Shown here one piece after another: positions 60,238-64,000 of a stretch of DNA of 64,000 nt. Under the pieces are notes generated by a model that was given only the letters and a program-made list of their open reading frames with translations, had not been told where the DNA came from and searched no databases. The stretch spans positions 69,359,501 through 69,423,500 of the forward strand of contig CM056574.1 of assembly GCA_029721435.1 (NCBI GenBank), read 5' to 3'. Within the stretch, counting starts at the first letter, position 1. Each line of letters begins with the position of its first letter. The translations under genes were made by a program, and so were the position numbers. Origin of the DNA: Gymnothorax reevesii. Its lineage: Eukaryota; Chordata; Actinopteri; Anguilliformes; Muraenidae.

Positions 60238-60895
60238 TCGTGTTCTCTTTAGCTCAACGTCGAATAACCACATTATCGGAGTCAGATAATTCTTACTTGT
60301 CTGCGTGCGAATTCCATTATCTTTTTCCGGATTAAAGACAATAAACCGAACACACAACACAACGAACTTCACCTACCTTATAAACTGATATGTTTTAAAG
60401 TCAGGAGCGTTACACTTTTGTCAATTCTGGTAAGCTAATTTACTTTTAGCTTACGTAACTTATAACCATTCCGTGGAGTATAATCGGTCTACCGTGAAAT
60501 GTCACGAACGTTGTACAGCGTTATTTTTCCCTTAAAGCTCCTTTTTTTCTGTCCTTCCCCAGATATCTGAGCCTCTTGGAGTGCACTGAACATTTCATCC
60601 ATGAATTTCTGCATGTCAGCGAACCAGAGGCCGTGCCTTTCTATCCATCCCCAAAGCCCTTTCCAATAAAGTCTTTCTCGGTTATAATTTTAATACCGTC
60701 TCTACGTTTCATTTCCAAGTGCGAGTTAACATCGATTGTATTTGTGGTAGATTTTATAATAATGGCCGGCTCTGCGAAAATTAAGCATTAAACCCCTTTT
60801 GATTTTGAGTACTTGAGTTCATCTTCAAACGTTACGCAGAGCTGGCAAAAAAAATCAAAAACTGACAAAACACAAATAAATCTATTTGAAAACAT

Positions 60896-60917
60896 TTTTA
60901 ATATATATATATATGTA
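60896..60917. repeat. (TA)n microsatellite
   Basis: Short run of TA units inside the 3.4-kb element. Confidence 0.8.
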
Positions 60918-62289
60918 AATAATGCCTTGGGGGTGACAAATATGACAGGTGGTGGGGGTGAGCAGATGGATGATGACAGCTACATCCGACATGGGGTACA
61001 GAATGTGCATATACGCTACCAACTGTTGCATTCTTTTAGATCTCGTATTTATTTTCGTTCAGATGAAAATCAGCCACACCGTCGAATCTACCTGCATCAC
61101 TCCGGTTGATATCAGATGCTGCTCACGAACATTAGATGTTCGGATTCATTATACTCTGACGTTTCCACCTCCCCAAAACTTCGATCTAATAAAGGCTGTA
61201 CCGCAAAAAAATGTGTATGCATGTTCAGTGCTTTCATGGATATTCGGATCATGCACAAAAAATGAACATTTTAGATGTCATCTGTCAAGTTGCTGAAAAG
61301 TTTCGTCGTCGAGTATGAAAGTCAGTAATTCATTTTAGACAGAAGAATGGTTAATAAATGGTTTGCTAAGCAGTGTTCGAACTGAATTTATCTATTGCAA
61401 TAAATGCACTCATATGGACATTACTTTAGATGCTACACAGCTGACAGTTGATGACTGCGGTCAAGATATCACCAGTTCGCAAATCAAAATACAGACATGT
61501 GAATTGGTGTTATTCAAAGTAATGGAAATATACAACTCATTACAATGATAACCATGAACAATGAAAAGGTGAGGTGAGTGTTAGCTGCGTATACATGCTT
61601 CTAGGATATCACAACAGCGGCCTTAGCTTACTGTACATTTTGTGGCACTACATAATGGAGTGTGGCGATCGAGTATATTACGGCCATTCATCAATTAAAA
61701 TAAAATGGATAAAATATTTGCGCCGTAACGCCGGCTCGCTTGATTGACTTGGCCACATAAAGAATGTTCATCGCAGACGGACGGCAAGGAATGCGCGTTG
61801 TTCCACCCACTTGGTTCGGATCATGAACAAAAATAGTTCATTTTGGATCTCACAAGACAAGTTGCCGAAAAGTTTCGTCATCATGTATGAAGGTCGGTAA
61901 GTAATTTAACAACGAAGAATGGTTAGGCTGATAAATGGATCGCTAAGCAGTGTTCGAAATTAATTTATATACTGCTATAAACGCACATTACGTTGCGGTA
62001 GATGCAACTCAGCTGACACGTTAAGCATAAAGCATCAGAATAGAGTGATGCGAATTGGTGCTATTCAAAGTACTGGCAATACACAATGCAATTCATGGAT
62101 TTAACCATTTCATTTTAATTTGAATAAGTAAGGTGAGTGTTGCCTGCGTCATGGTTCTAGGATGTCACACCAGCGGCCTTATAGCTTACAGTACATTTTC
62201 TCGCGCTGCATGAAGTGCAGCAATCGAGGTGCTAAGTAACATATTATAACGTATTACGGCCATTCAGCAATTAAAATGGCAAAAATTTA

Positions 62290-62579
62290 CTGAGCAACAA
62301 AAGAAACGCAAGTTAGCTAACTTAGTTAGTTAATGTGCTCTTATGGTTACCCAGATTGCAAGCACCTCCGCTCCGGATCTGCCCCGGCTCCAGAGCCGGG
62401 GCAAATCCGGAGCGGAGGAGCTTGCTATCTGGGTACTCATAATTATCGCAAAACAAAGAAAAGGTTGATAAAACGAGTATAAATGCGCCCACGCTAGTAA
62501 TAAATTTGATTTAAAATAATTACGCGCAAACTTATTTTCCGGTTTGCATTTATTTAACTTGCGTTTCTTTTGTCGCTCA
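62290..62579. mobile_element. TA-flanked MITE with central hairpin
   Basis: Ends CTGAGCAACAAAAGAAACGC and, on the other strand, TTGAGCGACAAAAGAAACGC, both continuing aagtta. TA lies on each side, as in the Tc1/mariner group. The interior carries an 88-base hairpin at 62348-62435. Confidence 0.65.
62348..62435. repeat. Long GC-rich hairpin
   Basis: tacccagat at the left pairs with atctgggta at the right. The stem then runs through gcaagc / gcttgc, cctccgctccggat / atccggagcggagg and tgccccggctc / gagccggggca, with only two loop bases. There are only a few unpaired single bases in about 42 pairs. Confidence 0.85.
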
Positions 62580-63181
62580 ATACATATGCTCCATGGCTGG
62601 CCAGCTCACTTCACCGATTTGGCTTCGTTTGTAATGTTACACAGACAGACGGCAAGGAAAGCCCATTGCTCCACCCACTCACATCCGCTGCAGTGCTAAA
62701 TTCGGAGGAGCGGGAACGCGCTTACATATGAGGACCCGTTGGTGTTCGCATAGCCTGAATATAAATAAAAGATTTTGTCTTTGCCGAGAAACGAGGGATT
62801 AATGATTTAAAAGAGAAAAATAAACCGTTTCGGTATCGATAATTTGTGGCTGTCAAAAAAAATTATTCACGGATTTCTCAGCGTGTCTTTTTCAATTATT
62901 CCCTATGGAGAAATTTCTTTTTGGCCCCCATGGCATCACGTGACCTGCAATATCACATTCGCCGCTAGGACCATGGAGGCGTGTGTGGTCGACCAGAGTT
63001 GTGCGTCCAGATCTCCTTATAGGTCCATGGGAGGGACGGAAAAAAATATCGCATCCCGCTCATGTTTTGAAACCGATGCGTTGAGGTATGTTTACTTCAA
63101 AAGAGACGGGAAGTGACGTCGTCCAATCAGCGTCAAGTTATGCCACCCGAAGGTACCTACCTTTTCCGTTAGAGTTAATGT

Positions 63182-63473
63182 TGTTGTGTTTCCTCTTTTG
63201 CGTTTGTGTTTTTTCATTTGCGTTTGTGATTTCTCTTTTGCGTTTGTGTTTCCGCTTTTGCGTTCGTGTTTTCTCATTTGCGTTCGTGTTTTCTCATTTG
63301 CGTTCGTGTTTTCTCATTTGTGTTTGTGTTTTCTCATTTGCGTTTGTGATTTCTCTTTTGCATTTGTGTTTTCTCTTTTGCGTTTGTGTTTCTTCTTTTG
63401 CGTTTGTGTTTCCTCTTTTGCGTTCGTGTTTTCTCATTTGTGTTTGTGTTTTCTCTTTTGCATTCGTGTTTTG
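63182..63473. repeat. 20-bp minisatellite, right foldback end
   Basis: About 14 units of ttYtcWtttgcgttYgtgtt, the complement of the left array. The unit number differs from the left array. The 168-codon ORF with repeated FSFAFV patterns is a translation of the array and not a membrane protein gene. Confidence 0.85.
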
Positions 63474-63497
63474 CACTTCAGGGCCACCGTACAAGAC

Positions 63498-64000
63498 GGA
63501 GAGAGAGGTCGGGGAACTAGGGGAAGCAGCCATAGTTGGTTACTTACGCTATCTAGGTGCCGATGTGGATTGTCGAGCTGAGTCAGGTAGTTGACCTCAC
63601 GGGCGTCTTGGTGGAAAGGCGGTTGGCGAAATACGCAAAATTTGCGGTTAAAATTTCGTTTTTCAAGGGAATCGGAAATAATAGTCCCAGAAAGTTTATG
63701 AGGGTTTAAAACGGATAATTATTTTTATATAAAAAATTAAGGAATAAAAATGGTCGGCACTTTTGTTCAACAGAAGAATAAATAAACAATAAAGGCGCGT
63801 GGGCCAACAAAATCTCTACAACTGAATAGAACAGTGCTGGGGAAAAGATTCCATGATTAATGGCACTCTTCCATGTGGTCATTGTGAGCAGTGTGATACA
63901 GGAGTAGTAGTTAAATCTAGAGGTTTTATCCATCCTACCTCTAAGAAGGTTTATACTATTAATTATTTTATCAGTTGTAAAACCACTCGTGTTGCATACA
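63498..64000. other. Flanking non-coding sequence
   Basis: Unique sequence outside the foldback. No gene or repeat was recognised. Confidence 0.4.

Larger units (their letters stand above)
61190..62690 (+). repeat. Direct duplication inside the 3.4-kb element, offset about 570 bp
   Basis: Matches include gctaagcagtgttcgaa (61365 and 61944), ttcggatcatg (61244 and 61816) and gcggccttagcttac / gcggccttatagcttac (61617 and 62175). The second copy is lengthened by a nested MITE at 62290-62579. The copies are well diverged. Confidence 0.65.
59650..63029. mobile_element. 3.4-kb element with 8-bp duplication, hAT or P type
   Basis: It interrupts the right foldback arm and is flanked by GGAGGGAC (59642-59649, 63030-63037). 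The left arm has that octamer once (as GTCCCTCC, near 48763), which proves an insertion. Ends are CAAGGATG and, on the other strand, CATGGACC, so terminal similarity is short. An 8-bp duplication is typical of both hAT and P elements. Both ends also contain catgggggccaa about 90 bases inside, in opposite directions (59741 and 62921). The interior has a direct duplication with an offset of about 570 bp and a nested MITE. No transposase was recognised among the ORFs (60-115 codons). Confidence 0.7.
48347..63491. mobile_element. Foldback element with long inverted arms, enlarged by nested insertions
   Basis: The outer ends are TACGGTGGCCCTGAAGTGC and its complement. They are flanked by CAAGAC on both sides (48341-48346, 63492-63497); the shared flank extends to ACAAGAC if the last A is counted as target. 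The left arm runs from 48347 to about 56203, interrupted by an LTR element. The right arm runs from about 58260 to 63491, interrupted by a 3.4-kb element. Without these insertions and the Tc1 in the loop the element is about 4 kb, with arms of roughly 1.8-1.9 kb. From the outside inward each arm has a 20-bp minisatellite, a unique part, three degenerate 'gctagcgagctagttggct' repeats, a Harbinger-like MITE and a unique inner part. No transposase of its own was found, so it appears non-autonomous. The architecture resembles Foldback/Galileo-type elements; the superfamily is not determined. Confidence 0.8.

Noticed and set aside
63088..63594. 168-codon ORF with repeated FSFAFV and LRLCF patterns, resembling a membrane protein
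   Set aside because: It is a direct translation of the 20-bp minisatellite; the left array gives similar ORFs in several frames on the opposite strand.

Overview
The window looks like gene-poor DNA from a ray-finned fish, probably a teleost. The evidence is the repeat content: TTAA-flanked elements that resemble abundant zebrafish repeats, tRNA-derived SINEs, Tc1-like transposons, fish-type LTRs and a Gmr1-type Ty3/gypsy element. I found no host protein-coding gene, rRNA or tRNA gene that I can defend. Nearly all short ORFs are chance readings of TG/CA microsatellites, minisatellites or transposon remnants. The species cannot be named from the sequence.

Layout. 1-2.7 kb is mostly unique, with possible conserved non-coding sequence. 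2.7-5.9 kb is a duplicated segment; one copy carries a solo LTR (5-bp target duplication) with two MITEs nested in it, plus a further MITE. 8.1-13.1 kb holds a piggyBac-like MITE and a probable large DNA element interrupted by a 2.4-kb TTAA-type element. Other copies of that TTAA element lie at 23.3-24.6 and 44.8-46.0 kb. 14.8-16.7 kb is TG-rich. Tc1 relics lie near 18.0, 19.1-19.5, 27.2-28.9 and 33.0 kb. A second solo LTR lies at 21.4-22.4 kb and SINEs at 31.5, 35.5 and 36.8 kb. A LINE 3' end lies near 33.6-34.1 kb. A nested Harbinger-like MITE and SINE sit inside a larger element at 36.2-38.3 kb. A clean palindromic hAT element with an 8-bp duplication lies at 38.76-39.92 kb. A 135-bp tandem array at 41.4-43.5 kb is split by an element made of 170-bp repeats.

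The most striking region is 48.3-63.5 kb. It is one foldback (long inverted repeat) element of about 4 kb, expanded to 15 kb by later insertions. Its ends carry a 20-bp minisatellite. The left arm contains a complete LTR retrotransposon (49853-55923). Its two LTRs are both 496 bp and look the same, it has a 4-bp target duplication, and its single uninterrupted reading frame is 1611 codons. The pol order is protease, integrase, reverse transcriptase, RNase H. This copia-like order in a gypsy-type element marks the Gmr1 clade. The loop holds a broken 1.6-kb Tc1 transposon. The right arm holds a 3.4-kb element with an 8-bp duplication, which itself contains a TA-flanked MITE with a long perfect-looking hairpin. 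Each arm shows the empty site for the insertion in the other arm, so the insertion history can be read directly.
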